From: Clostridia bacterium
Lineage (GTDB): Bacteria; Bacillota; Clostridia; Oscillospirales; Acutalibacteraceae
Direction of reading: 5' to 3'
DNA: 57,790 nucleotides
Assembly: GCA_017480115.1 (NCBI GenBank)
Contig: JAFVBH010000081.1
Span: 1 to 57,790, forward strand
Below the pieces are notes generated by a model. That model saw only the letters and a list, made by a program, of their open reading frames with translations. It was not told the DNA's origin and made no database searches. The translations under genes and the position numbers were made by a program. Of this stretch, positions 9,404 to 16,931 are shown in pieces (position 1 is the first letter of the stretch; every line of letters starts with the position of its first letter).

Positions 9404-9433
9404 ATTATAGCACCGTATATTGTTTTATGTCAA
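9404..9433 (-). promoter_or_regulatory. SigA-type promoter of the ECF-sigma operon
   Basis: On the minus strand TTGACA (9433-9428) and TATAAT (9409-9404) are 18 bases apart, ahead of the first gene of the operon. No ECF-type autoregulatory promoter is obvious. Confidence 0.75.
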
Positions 9434-9449
9434 TATTTCAAGAATTTTT

Positions 9450-9498
9450 TTGCCGATTTTTTCGCATTTTTATACAAAAAATGCGAAAAAATCGGCAA
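9450..9498. terminator. 22-bp perfect hairpin
   Basis: The arm TTGCCGATTTTTTCGCATTT and two further bases pair perfectly with the downstream arm across a loop of about five bases. The stem is 22 bp, with T runs outside on the plus strand's left side. It separates the sigma operon promoter from the palindrome array, and would stop transcription arriving from the tRNA side. Confidence 0.65.
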
Positions 9499-9589
9499 AT
9501 CTGCCTCCAAAGCCTGCATTTTCTTTCCCCGCATGTCGATAATGCCCCTGTTTTTCTGTATGTATCTGAACGCACGAAGTTTTTATGAC

Positions 9590-9760
9590 GAAATATCTCG
9601 CTTCGCTCGATGTGCAATAATTTGCAGACGCAAATTGTGAAATATTCGGCTTATGCCGAATGTAAAATGAATTTTTCCCACATTCGCGCAGCGAATATTT
9701 CATGTGCGCAACACATTTCACACGTCGGAGACGTATTTCACTTGCCCGGAGGGCAAATTT
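9590..9760. repeat. Array of short variable palindromes with GTGAAAT/ATTTCAC linkers
   Basis: At least six short hairpins follow one another: 9619-9636 (AATTTGC/GCAAATT), 9644-9661 (ATTCGGC/GCCGAAT), 9682-9696 (ATTCGC/GCGAAT), 9702-9716 (ATGTG/CACAT), 9722-9734 (ACGTC/GACGT) and 9742-9756 (TTGCCC/GGGCAA). The stem sequences differ and the loops are 3-5 bases. They are joined by a nearly constant linker that reads GTGAAAT left of about 9670 and ATTTCAT/ATTTCAC right of it. A weaker unit lies at 9594-9612. It directly follows the terminator of the displaced tRNA. No protein-coding potential is seen. Confidence 0.8.
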
Positions 9761-9764
9761 CGTT

Positions 9765-9800
9765 GAAAACGACAAATTCCTGCCGGAATTTGTCGTTTTC
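9765..9800 (-). terminator. Original terminator of the split tRNA-Leu
   Basis: GAAAACGACAAATTCC pairs over 16 bp with its perfect complement across a TGCC loop. On the minus strand it begins immediately after the CCA of the displaced tRNA-Leu end. This is what the natural terminator of the uninterrupted tRNA gene should look like, and supports 9801 as the chromosome side of the insertion. Confidence 0.75.
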
Positions 9801-9857
9801 TGGTGCCGGAAGCGGTGGGTCGAACCCGCACGGTATCGCTACCACTGGATTTTGAGT
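9801..9857 (-). repeat. attL: displaced 3' end of tRNA-Leu
   Basis: This segment matches the 3' 56 bases of the intact tRNA-Leu at 32667-32722, including the encoded CCA, T arm, variable arm and anticodon-side stem. There is one inserted T near 9816. Similarity stops after TTTTGAGT, where the sequence changes to TTTTTGAACG. It is not a functional tRNA. Confidence 0.88.
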
Positions 9858-10105
9858 TTTTGAACGAATCGGGCGATGTGTGGTCTTTGAAAAATTTGGA
9901 GGGCGGTCGATGCCCGTCTCTGAAACCGTTGCTGCATAAAAGTTTGTGGGCAAAATCGAAAAAAGAGTTTGTGGCGCTTGCCTTCGCGGGCGGTCGCTCA
10001 AAAAATACGTTTTTCGGCACATCGGAGGTCGATAAACGAGAGGTAAAAGCAGAATTGATCATCTGTGCATTGACAAAATTCAAAACTGAAAGAAGATTAA
10101 TTGAA

Positions 10106-10484
10106 ATGGCAAGAAAAAAACTGGAACAGCGTTTCCGCAGATATCCAGATGTTGTAACAATCCCTGAATTTTGTCAAATGCTCGGCGGAATCGGCGACGG
10201 CACTGCGAGCCGGCAGGCGAGACCAGCGACACTTAAATTACATCAAGCGACATAAAAAATCGTTGTATCTCGACTTGTTCCTTTCCGGCAAGTTGAACGA
10301 TTATCTTGCCGATCTGAACGAACGTGCGGAAGAAATGTATTCCCAACTTGTAAGGCAAATCGCGCAGCAAGAGGGGGTGACCGAAACGCTGAAAGTTAAG
10401 AATCAGATGCATTGGGTACAGCAGATGATCACCATTTCTGAACGCGCAAGAAAAAATGTCAATGCAGAGTTGGTATTTATATAA
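10106..10484 (+). pseudogene. Remnant: excisionase-like N terminus fused to a TnpV C terminus
   Basis: The first part (10106-10200) encodes a start like the element's own excisionase: RRYPDVVTIPEFCQMLGGIG versus KEYPDVVDVRQLCQMLGGIG at 31058. It then runs into GAGCCGGCAGGCGAGA, a 16-base string also present in the palindromic insert of the relaxase gene. After a frame change, 10230-10484 encodes the C-terminal part of a TnpV-type protein (LYLDLFLSGKLNDYLADL, GVTETLKVKNQMHWVQQM). No intact product is possible. The 250 bases before it, next to attL, hold no gene I can support. Confidence 0.75.
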
Positions 10485-10627
10485 GAAACATCCATTCTTT
10501 TTGAATGAGGTCATCCTGTACAGATAAAGAATTTATATATCAATTCATCAGTTTTTTTGTACCAGCAAAATGAAAAACGCCGGAAATTTTACCGATTATT
10601 TAATCAAAATGTTATGCGCGGACCAAA

Positions 10628-10675
10628 AAGCAGCCCACCCGGTAATGTGTACCGGGTGGCTGCTGAATAATGATT
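10628..10675 (-). terminator. Terminator of the repeat-rich secreted protein
   Basis: AGCAGCC-ACCCGGTA pairs with TACCGGGTGGCTGCT with one bulged base. On the minus strand TTTTTGG follows. It lies just after the stop of the large secreted protein gene. Confidence 0.8.
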
Positions 10676-10683
10676 GTCGTTCT

Positions 10684-12867
10684 TTATCTGCGGAATAACG
10701 TCCGGAAGAAATACGCAATATTGTGGAAAATACGGATGAAGAAGCCAAAGAAGCCCGTATGATGCTTGCCGCAATATTTGCAGACACCGTTGCCTTTCAT
10801 CTGTTGACCGCACATATCGCACCTGCCGTCGTTGTTGCCGTCTCTGTGCTCAAGCGCGGTGCCTTCGGCTGTTCTGGTGTCGGTTTCGCCGCAGCCGTGG
10901 TCGCAGACTGCTGTTTCGGTGCCGTTTACGCCGCACTTTGCGTCCTTGTTATAGACGTAATTGGTGAAGCTGTGCGTTAGCGCGGTGCCTTCGGCTGTCC
11001 GGGTATCGGTCTCGCCGCAGCCATGATCACAGAGGGCAGTTTCAGTACCGTCTACGCCGCACTTCGCGTCCTTGTTATAGACGTAATTGGAGAAGATGTG
11101 CGTCAGTGCAGTGCCTTCGGCGGTCCGGGTGTTGGTCTCGCCGCAGCCATGATCGCAGACAGCCGTTTCGGTGCCGTCAACACCGCACTTTGCGTCGTTG
11201 TTGTAGACGTAATTTGTGAAGCTGTGCGTCAGCGCAGTGTCTTCGGCGATTCTGGTATCGGTCTCTCCGCAGCTGTGGTCGCAGACAGCCGTTTCGGTGC
11301 CGTCTACGCCGCACTTTGCGTCGTTGTTGTAGACGTAATTCGTGAAGCTGTGCGTCAGCGCAGTGCCTTCGAGTACAACCTTTTTGCTCTCTTCAAAGTC
11401 ATCGTCGTCGCAGGAATAGACTGCTGTATAAATAATTACTGTGTCCTCTGTACAGGTTGCTTCATTTTCTTCGACGCTTACTTCAACATCTTCCGTTTCC
11501 GTTACACCGTCACCGGGGCAGATAAGTACAGCCTTTGCCTCGGAATAATCCTCCGACCATTCAAAATGATCAAATTGAAAATCGTGCGCGATCTCTGTTC
11601 CGGCGGCTTCTCTTGTGTCTTTTTTTCCGCAGCCGTGGTCGCAGATTGCGGTCTCTGTGCCGTTTTTGCCGTGCGTCGCGTCGTTATTGAAGGTATAGTT
11701 CGTGAAGCTGTGACCGGTTGCCGGAATTGTGACTTTTTTGGAGTCCTCAAAATCAAAATTATCTTCACTGTATTGCACAGTGTAAACGATGCTGCCGTCC
11801 GTTTCGCAGTCCGGATCCGTTTCGGAAATATCCGCCGACAGAAATTGTTCCATTGTGTTTTTGCAAACAGAACACCGGAAGGTCAGCGTTACTCCGCTGT
11901 AATCGTCCGCCCACTCAGCCTGTTCAAACTGGTAATCATGCCCTGTGGGCGGGATGAATACCTGTTTTGTTTCATAGTAATCATCGTCATCGCTGCTGTA
12001 CTGCACGCTGTAAAGGATCTCGGTTGCGGTTTCGCAATCGCCTTCCGTTTCTTCAACTTCCACGTCCAGCGGCTCTGCAATCGTCGCTTCGTCCGCCGAG
12101 CATTTCAGAATTGCGCTGGCGCTGCTGTAATCCTCCGACCAATCGAAACGAATGAACACGCTGTAATCATGCACATGGTTGCTTTCCCACTGCGCCGTTA
12201 ACGTTGCGTCTCCGTTTCCGGCGGTAAAGACGGTGCCGTCATCGCTCAGGGTGCCTTCGCCCTCAAGCTCCCAACCGGCAAATTTAAGCCCCTCTTTGGT
12301 CGGCGCTGTAAGGGCGGCGCTTGTTGCTTTGTAGTGCGCGCTTTCCGCTCCGGCAGTGTAAAGGGTCAGTTCCGTTTCCCCGTCGTAGTCGCCGCCGTCC
12401 GGATCAATCGTGATCGTGTGCGGCACGTAGACCGTTACCGCCTTGGTCGCCGTCGTGACGGCGTGCGCGGGATGCTCGCTGTTGATGGTGGCAATCAGAT
12501 TTACAGTATAGTCTTTTGCGTCATGCGGCTTGCTGAAGAACGCCCTTGCGATAAACGCGCCGGGTAAAGAGGATGACGTGTCCACGCGATAGACCTCCGC
12601 GCGGTCGTCGTCCGTCTGAACACTCGGCGCAACAGTCCACGCGTCGCCGTTCTGATCCAAAATACCGCTGAGGGTGTAACCGTTGATTTTTCCGCTCAGC
12701 CAATAATTGTTTAGAACGCCGTTTGCTCCGATCACAATGACGTCTGCGCCGTTGGAAAAGTTCATTTCCTGCGGATATAACGCGTCCGCCGCAAACGCCA
12801 CCGGCATGGAAAGCGTCAGCATCAGAATTGCGAGCAGAATACTCAAGAGTCGTTTTGATTGTTTCAT
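10684..12867 (-). CDS. Secreted repeat protein with InlB-type and Cys-rich repeats
   Basis: The 727-residue protein has a signal peptide (LLSILLAILMLTLSMPVAFAA). An InlB/Flg_new-like segment follows around residues 150-230 (GGDYDGETELTLYT...AGWELEGEGTLSDDG...LTAQW), then several DYSxAxAxLxCS modules. Next come one divergent and four close 42-residue repeats (HSFTNYVYNNDAKCGVDGTE with ETAVCDHGCGETDTR). The end has two Cys pairs (CDMCGQQM, CKYCGKHH) and an amphipathic tail GFFGFFIRIFHNIAYFFRTLFRR. It is probably cell-surface associated. It is transcribed away from the cargo operon from a promoter with the same operator palindrome, so the two are likely co-regulated. Its ligand is unknown. Confidence 0.8.
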   Translation of the reverse strand: MKQSKRLLSILLAILMLTLSMPVAFAADALYPQEMNFSNGADVIVIGANGVLNNYWLSGKINGYTLSGILDQNGDAWTVAPSVQTDDDRAEVYRVDTSSSLPGAFIARAFFSKPHDAKDYTVNLIATINSEHPAHAVTTATKAVTVYVPHTITIDPDGGDYDGETELTLYTAGAESAHYKATSAALTAPTKEGLKFAGWELEGEGTLSDDGTVFTAGNGDATLTAQWESNHVHDYSVFIRFDWSEDYSSASAILKCSADEATIAEPLDVEVEETEGDCETATEILYSVQYSSDDDDYYETKQVFIPPTGHDYQFEQAEWADDYSGVTLTFRCSVCKNTMEQFLSADISETDPDCETDGSIVYTVQYSEDNFDFEDSKKVTIPATGHSFTNYTFNNDATHGKNGTETAICDHGCGKKDTREAAGTEIAHDFQFDHFEWSEDYSEAKAVLICPGDGVTETEDVEVSVEENEATCTEDTVIIYTAVYSCDDDDFEESKKVVLEGTALTHSFTNYVYNNDAKCGVDGTETAVCDHSCGETDTRIAEDTALTHSFTNYVYNNDAKCGVDGTETAVCDHGCGETNTRTAEGTALTHIFSNYVYNKDAKCGVDGTETALCDHGCGETDTRTAEGTALTHSFTNYVYNKDAKCGVNGTETAVCDHGCGETDTRTAEGTALEHRDGNNDGRCDMCGQQMKGNGVCKYCGKHHTGFFGFFIRIFHNIAYFFRTLFRR
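10855..11360 (-). repeat. Four tandem 126-bp coding repeats
   Basis: Four consecutive 126-base units encode the 42-residue Cys-rich repeat. Neighbouring units are nearly identical at the DNA level, which suggests recent duplication and possible copy-number change between strains. A fifth, more diverged unit lies near 11610-11720. Confidence 0.85.
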
Positions 12868-12898
12868 GGGATACCTCCGGGATTTCTTTTTGTTTGCA

Positions 12899-12943
12899 GT
12901 TAGCAGACGCTAACTATTATACATGACATCCCGGTTTTGTCAA
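12899..12943 (-). promoter_or_regulatory. Promoter and operator of the secreted repeat protein
   Basis: On the minus strand TTGACA (12943-12938), a 16-base spacer and TATAAT (12921-12916) form a strong SigA promoter. One base downstream lies the perfect palindrome GTTAGC-N4-GCTAAC (12914-12899), where a bound repressor would block transcription start. The same palindrome sits at 13046-13061 in the divergent promoter. Confidence 0.85.
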
Positions 12944-13012
12944 GTGCTTTTCCGAAAAAATAGATCGACAGAATAAAAGATGAAAAAATGTGGCGCAAAT
13001 CAAGATGGATAC

Positions 13013-13061
13013 TTGAAAATCTTAAAAGGTCGGTATATAATAGTAGTTAGCTTCAGCTAAC
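13013..13061 (+). promoter_or_regulatory. Promoter and operator of the cargo operon
   Basis: TTGAAA (13013-13018) and TATAAT (13036-13041) are 17 bases apart. The palindrome GTTAGC-TTCA-GCTAAC covers 13046-13061, directly after the -10 box as in the opposite promoter. Only the outer 6-base arms are shared between the two sites; the spacers differ. A TetR-type dimer is the likeliest binder, inferred from the truncated TetR gene at the end of the operon. Confidence 0.85.
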
Positions 13062-13100
13062 ATCAATGTCGATGAATATTTTCTGTCCCTGTTTTTCCTT

Positions 13101-13610
13101 TTGATGAATGCGAAACAGGATGTACTCCCATGCGAGATGGTTATTTTGGACAAAAACGTAAACAAAGAGAAACAAACGGTCTATGAAAGCGATATCTCCG
13201 ACGCACGGTGGATCGCCTATGATCTACCGGGGAACGTCGGCTGGATTCTGTATTTTGTCGGCGTGATTCTTGTCTTTGTAAAAAGACCCGTATTCATGGA
13301 ATCGCAGATTATGTTGCCGCTCATGGTCGTGGCAAGCATCCCCGCGCTTCTTATGGCGGTCGGAATCGTGGAACTCATCAGTGAACGCATCAAAAAGCTC
13401 GACAGGATCCTGCCACGCGTTCGTCTGCTCAGGGGCTTCGGCGCGCTGACGCTGGGCGGCGTGACGGGAACTGTGATTGCGATAATCATGTTGATATGCG
13501 CTGCTGCAATTGGAACCGGCGAACTGCTCTATGTATGGCTCATGCTGACAGGCGGCATCCTGTGCGGCGTGTTTGCGGGGCTGTTGTTTCGGCGATACAA
13601 GAGGAAATGA
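13101..13610 (+). CDS. Small membrane protein, first gene of the cargo operon
   Basis: The frame encodes up to 169 residues with four predicted membrane segments (WILYFVGVILVFV, IMLPLMVVASIPALLMAV, LTLGGVTGTVIAIIMLICAA, LYVWLMLTGGILCGVFAGLL). A basic loop and a basic tail (RRYKRK) suggest a cytoplasmic C terminus. I recognise no family. The start is uncertain: no clear ribosome site precedes the TTG-ATG at 13101, and the ATG near 13137 is also possible. It lies about 40 bases after the operator and is followed 10 bases later by the next membrane gene. Confidence 0.55.
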   Translation: MMNAKQDVLPCEMVILDKNVNKEKQTVYESDISDARWIAYDLPGNVGWILYFVGVILVFVKRPVFMESQIMLPLMVVASIPALLMAVGIVELISERIKKLDRILPRVRLLRGFGALTLGGVTGTVIAIIMLICAAAIGTGELLYVWLMLTGGILCGVFAGLLFRRYKRK

Positions 13611-13620
13611 GGTGTGTCAG

Positions 13621-14100
13621 ATGATCGTAATTCAACTGATTTTATACTGCCTGCTCTTTACCGGAATGGTGAAATTCGCTGTTCGCGGCGGCGCGATTAA
13701 CGGTCTGTACTTTTACCCGAAGCCGGTGCAAGAACGGGCGATCGAAATCGGGCTTACAGACGCAAATACCGTAAAACGCAAAAGAACACGCTTTATGATT
13801 TTGTTCTATGTTGTTATGCTTGCGGCGCTGTTGCTGATGATCGGGCTTTGGAACGGCGTTCGCGATTTTAAGACAGCTTATCTGCAAGCGCTTCTGTTTT
13901 TGGAGGTCATGAACTGGTACGACGGCGTCGTGATCGACAGGCTATGGGTCGGTCACAGCAAATTTTGGCTCTTGCCCGGCGCGGAGGATATCCCCTTTGT
14001 GCAGACGTGGCCGCAGGTGCTGAAGAAACGAGGCATTCTCACACTGATATGGATCGCAGGCGCGGCGATCGTTGCGGGGCTGGTCGTTTTGATCTTTTGA
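13621..14100 (+). CDS. Four-helix membrane protein, D-x4-D family, copy 1
   Basis: The 159-residue protein has four hydrophobic segments. It shares with three other cargo proteins the block Y-D-x4-D (here NWYDGVVIDRLW) followed about 15 residues later by PGAED. The order is two N-terminal helices, the D-x4-D segment, the acidic PGAE loop, then a final helix. The paired aspartates in or near the membrane could bind a metal or substrate, but this is inference. GAGGTG precedes the ATG at 13621. Confidence 0.65.
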   Translation: MIVIQLILYCLLFTGMVKFAVRGGAINGLYFYPKPVQERAIEIGLTDANTVKRKRTRFMILFYVVMLAALLLMIGLWNGVRDFKTAYLQALLFLEVMNWYDGVVIDRLWVGHSKFWLLPGAEDIPFVQTWPQVLKKRGILTLIWIAGAAIVAGLVVLIF

Positions 14101-14115
14101 CGAGGAGGTTTTCCC

Positions 14116-14610
14116 ATGAACTGGATGATCTTTTTGATAGAGGCAATTGTATTTCTTGGGCTGTTCACGTTGATGGTGATACTGCCGGCAAAGAAAAATC
14201 CCGCCGTGGGCGTTCATAATTATCCCAAAGAGATTCAAGAGGAATATTTCAAGACGCATGAGCGGGTCGAAACCGCGCCGCTGTCCCAACGGACGGTGCT
14301 CGTCAAGTCGCTTGGAGTTTTGATTTTTGTTGCGATACTTGCGTTCGGTGCATGGCTGTGCGGTGCAAAAGGATTCTGGAAGGGCTTTCTTTACGCTGTG
14401 CTGATGTTTGCGCTTGTCGGCGCGTATGACACGTTCTTTCTTGACTGGGTGCTGTTCGCGCGTCTGCCGATGTTCCGGCTTCCCGGAACGGAGCATATGG
14501 ACGAAGCCTATGCGCAAAAATGGTTTCACGTCAAAGGGATGCTGTTCCCCGGCTCTCTGTTTGCACTGATCATCGGCGTGTTGACCGGGCTGATTGCTAT
14601 AATGTTTTAA
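14116..14610 (+). CDS. Four-helix membrane protein, D-x4-D family, copy 2
   Basis: The 164-residue product is a paralogue of the preceding gene. It has helices near residues 3-25, 60-80, 88-108 and 142-162, the motif AYDTFFLDWV and the loop RLPGTEH. GAGGAGG precedes the ATG, and the gap to the previous stop is 15 bases. Tight spacing places it in the same transcript. Function unknown; the repeated family members suggest a hetero-oligomer or several related substrates. Confidence 0.65.
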   Translation: MNWMIFLIEAIVFLGLFTLMVILPAKKNPAVGVHNYPKEIQEEYFKTHERVETAPLSQRTVLVKSLGVLIFVAILAFGAWLCGAKGFWKGFLYAVLMFALVGAYDTFFLDWVLFARLPMFRLPGTEHMDEAYAQKWFHVKGMLFPGSLFALIIGVLTGLIAIMF

Positions 14611-14637
14611 CCATAATTCCGAGAGGAGACAGAAAAC

Positions 14638-15354
14638 ATGCGTACATATAACGATATTGGAATCGAAAGCAAATTGGACCGGTCGAGAATCCGAAAGCTG
14701 TTTATCATCGGGATTTTCGCTGCCTGCATGGTGCTTGCAGGAGATATGCTCCTTGGCTGGGGCGTTCATGACGCCTCGGTATCGGGTATGGAGGGCTTTC
14801 TTTCCGCCTATACGAACTTATCGGATGCGAGAATATTCTGGTCCGCTATGTGCGGCTTTGTCGGCATCCCGTTAGAAGCCCTGTGTTATTTCGGTGTTTA
14901 TCGGCTGATTGCGCCGTATTCCGAGAAGCTCGCCCACACCTACCGCAGCGGCATTCTCGGCGTGCTGGCATTCGCGGGCTGCGGGGTGCATGTACCCTGC
15001 CTTGCCGCTGTCTATGTGTATAAATATTTTGTGCGGATCAGCCCGGAAACCGCGTTAAACGTATGCTTGAAATTCGGCCTTTACTTTCTGCTTCCCGGAA
15101 TGCTTGTATTCTTTATATTTTGGATCATTCAGCATATTGCGCACATTCGGGCGTTTGTTAAGGGAAATACGCCATATCCGAAATGGTGTTGGATTTTCTG
15201 CCCTGCCGTTGGTATGGCGATCACCATGCTGCTGAAATTCACGCCGGAAACTGCGCTTCGGAACGCCATAACCGCAGGCTGGATCAGTATTGGCAATCTG
15301 TGGATGTTCATAGGTTTGCTGATCATGATGAAGAAAGCGAAACAGGCGAGGTAA
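14638..15354 (+). CDS. Polytopic membrane protein (DUF6796-like)
   Basis: This 238-residue protein has about six hydrophobic segments, with Cys residues in the third to fifth (LEALCYFGVY, AFAGCGVHVPCLAA, CWIFCPAVG). It resembles a family I recall as DUF6796, found in Firmicutes and of unknown role. It is read between the four-helix genes and the hydrolases of the cargo operon; GAGAGGAG precedes the ATG. The intramembrane Cys and His residues could form a metal or thiol site, which is only a suggestion. Confidence 0.55.
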   Translation: MRTYNDIGIESKLDRSRIRKLFIIGIFAACMVLAGDMLLGWGVHDASVSGMEGFLSAYTNLSDARIFWSAMCGFVGIPLEALCYFGVYRLIAPYSEKLAHTYRSGILGVLAFAGCGVHVPCLAAVYVYKYFVRISPETALNVCLKFGLYFLLPGMLVFFIFWIIQHIAHIRAFVKGNTPYPKWCWIFCPAVGMAITMLLKFTPETALRNAITAGWISIGNLWMFIGLLIMMKKAKQAR

Positions 15355-15359
15355 GAATC

Positions 15360-16268
15360 ATGTCGGTCAAATATAAAATCATCCGATGGTTTCTGAAAAC
15401 AACCGGATTCAAAAATCGGGGAACCATGAGTGCGGATGAGATTATTGCGCTGAAGAAGGAAAAGAATGCCAAGGTCGGAATTCCAAAGCTGAAAGATGCC
15501 ACGATGCAGATTATGCAGATTGATGTCTGTGGCTTTCCTGTGCTGAAAATGACGCATCGCGGAAAAGCAGAGAACGCGAACCTTTTCATCACGGGCGGCG
15601 GGATGGTCAGCGCGCCGCAGCCCGGTATGGTGAAGCGCGCTCTGCGTTTTGCAAAGGAAACAGGATTGGACGTTTACTTCCCTTATTATCCGCTCTGCAC
15701 AGACTACCCTTTAACCAAGGCATATGAGATGATTCTGGCAACCTATCAGACCATGTTGACGGAATATGATGCGGATAACATCTCGCTTCTGGGAGGCTCC
15801 TCCGGCGGCAATCTGGCGCTTGGGATGATCGCCTATATGAATGCCACAGGGAGTACGCTTCCCAAACCCGGCTATCTTGTTGCGCTGTCCCCCGGCGCCT
15901 GCGCGGTAACGGAAGCGGAAGAGAAACACATCAATGAACTGGACGAAAAGGATTTTTTGGTTTCAGCCTCCTATATCCGAACGGCAGCGGAGGTCATGCG
16001 GCATGGGAGCGACGATGTGCCGGACTATATGATTTTTCTCCAAAACGGAGATTATACCGGATGTCCGAAAACCACCTTTTTCTACGGCACGGATGAGGTG
16101 CTGTACGCTTTAGCGCCTTCCTTCGATGCGGCGATGAACCGGTATGGCGTCCCGCATGAGATGATTGTCGGCGAGGGGATGTTCCATTGCTATCCGCTCT
16201 TCCCTATCGTGAAAGAGGGCAAGAACGGGTGGAAACAGCTCATCGAAACAGTGAAACGAAACGCTTGA
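15360..16268 (+). CDS. Alpha/beta hydrolase, hormone-sensitive-lipase-like
   Basis: The 302-residue protein has the nucleophile elbow GGSSGGN, an acid in FFYGTDEVL and the catalytic histidine region GEGMFHCYP. The oxyanion block reads ITGGGMV where the HSL/acetyl-esterase family has HGGG, so the usual histidine is missing. It should hydrolyse an ester or acyl group, cytoplasmic or membrane-associated. The ATG at 15360 follows GAGG, five bases after the previous stop. The order of genes suggests it acts with the membrane proteins and methyltransferases around it. Confidence 0.75.
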   Translation: MSVKYKIIRWFLKTTGFKNRGTMSADEIIALKKEKNAKVGIPKLKDATMQIMQIDVCGFPVLKMTHRGKAENANLFITGGGMVSAPQPGMVKRALRFAKETGLDVYFPYYPLCTDYPLTKAYEMILATYQTMLTEYDADNISLLGGSSGGNLALGMIAYMNATGSTLPKPGYLVALSPGACAVTEAEEKHINELDEKDFLVSASYIRTAAEVMRHGSDDVPDYMIFLQNGDYTGCPKTTFFYGTDEVLYALAPSFDAAMNRYGVPHEMIVGEGMFHCYPLFPIVKEGKNGWKQLIETVKRNA

Positions 16269-16286
16269 AAAGGAGGCGTTGAGGGC

Positions 16287-16928
16287 ATGAAATACATAGG
16301 GATGCCGATGGGCATGTGGTGGCTTCTAAAATGGTCATTTCAAAAGAATATGGTGACGGTTCTCGGATTCAAAGAATCCGCCGCAGCTCAAATCACAAAA
16401 AAGGCAAAACCGAAATATAAGGAAATCATTGCAAAGCTGCCGGAATTTGAAAAGAGCGACCGTTTCAAGATGAATCTTGTCAACTGCGCTATGTTTGCCG
16501 CGTTCTATTTGCATATACCGGAAAAGCCGACGCTTATGCAGGCGACCGATTTTTACGGAAAAGCGATGATGACCGGCGCAGTACGGTGGTTTTGCCGCAT
16601 GAGCGAAAAACAAAAATTCTCCGAAAAAGATATACAAAATATGAAAGACACCGCAGCGTTCAAAGCCGCCGACCGCAATCCGTATTCGTGGAATATGGAC
16701 TATTTTCCCTATGCGGACGGTAGCGGGTATGAGGCGCGGTTTACAAAGTGCGGTATTTGTACGCTGATGCGGGAGCTTGGTATCTATGAGGTCGTGCCCG
16801 CCATGTGCCGCCTTGATTACACAATGAGCGAGGCAGGCGGCGCGTCCGAGTTTGTCCGGGAATATACCTTGGCTTCCGGCGGACCGTACTGCGACTGCGG
16901 GTACAAGAAGAAAGGTAAGGTGAAGTGA
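16287..16928 (+). CDS. L-2-amino-thiazoline-4-carboxylate hydrolase family protein, copy 1
   Basis: The 213-residue protein shows the family signature near its C terminus: FTKCGICTLMRELG, then PAMCRLDYTM, then YCDCGY. The Cys and Asp residues are placed as in ATC-hydrolase-like proteins (PF14196 from memory), which open a thiazoline ring in the named member. Most members have unknown substrates, so the reaction here is open. A second, divergent copy is encoded at 18217. An AAGGAGG site precedes the start. Confidence 0.75.
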   Translation: MKYIGMPMGMWWLLKWSFQKNMVTVLGFKESAAAQITKKAKPKYKEIIAKLPEFEKSDRFKMNLVNCAMFAAFYLHIPEKPTLMQATDFYGKAMMTGAVRWFCRMSEKQKFSEKDIQNMKDTAAFKAADRNPYSWNMDYFPYADGSGYEARFTKCGICTLMRELGIYEVVPAMCRLDYTMSEAGGASEFVREYTLASGGPYCDCGYKKKGKVK

Positions 16929-16931
16929 TTT

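Noticed and set aside
9590..9760. CRISPR array
   Set aside because: Linkers are only 7 bases and flip orientation, and the units are palindromes, not unique spacers; no cas gene is near.
9801..9857. Second tRNA gene
   Set aside because: Only the 3' 56 bases are present, with an inserted base in the T-arm region; the acceptor 5' strand and D arm are missing.
9803..10255. 150-codon frame running from the tRNA fragment into the remnant
   Set aside because: It crosses the attL border and the palindromic junction, and has no ribosome site; only its last part resembles a known protein and that part is truncated.
10855..11360. CRISPR or non-coding satellite
   Set aside because: The 126-base period is a multiple of three and lies within one open frame, so these are protein repeats.
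11023..12201. Plus-strand frame opposite the secreted repeat protein
   Set aside because: It mirrors the coding repeats; the minus-strand frame has signal peptide, domains, promoter and terminator.
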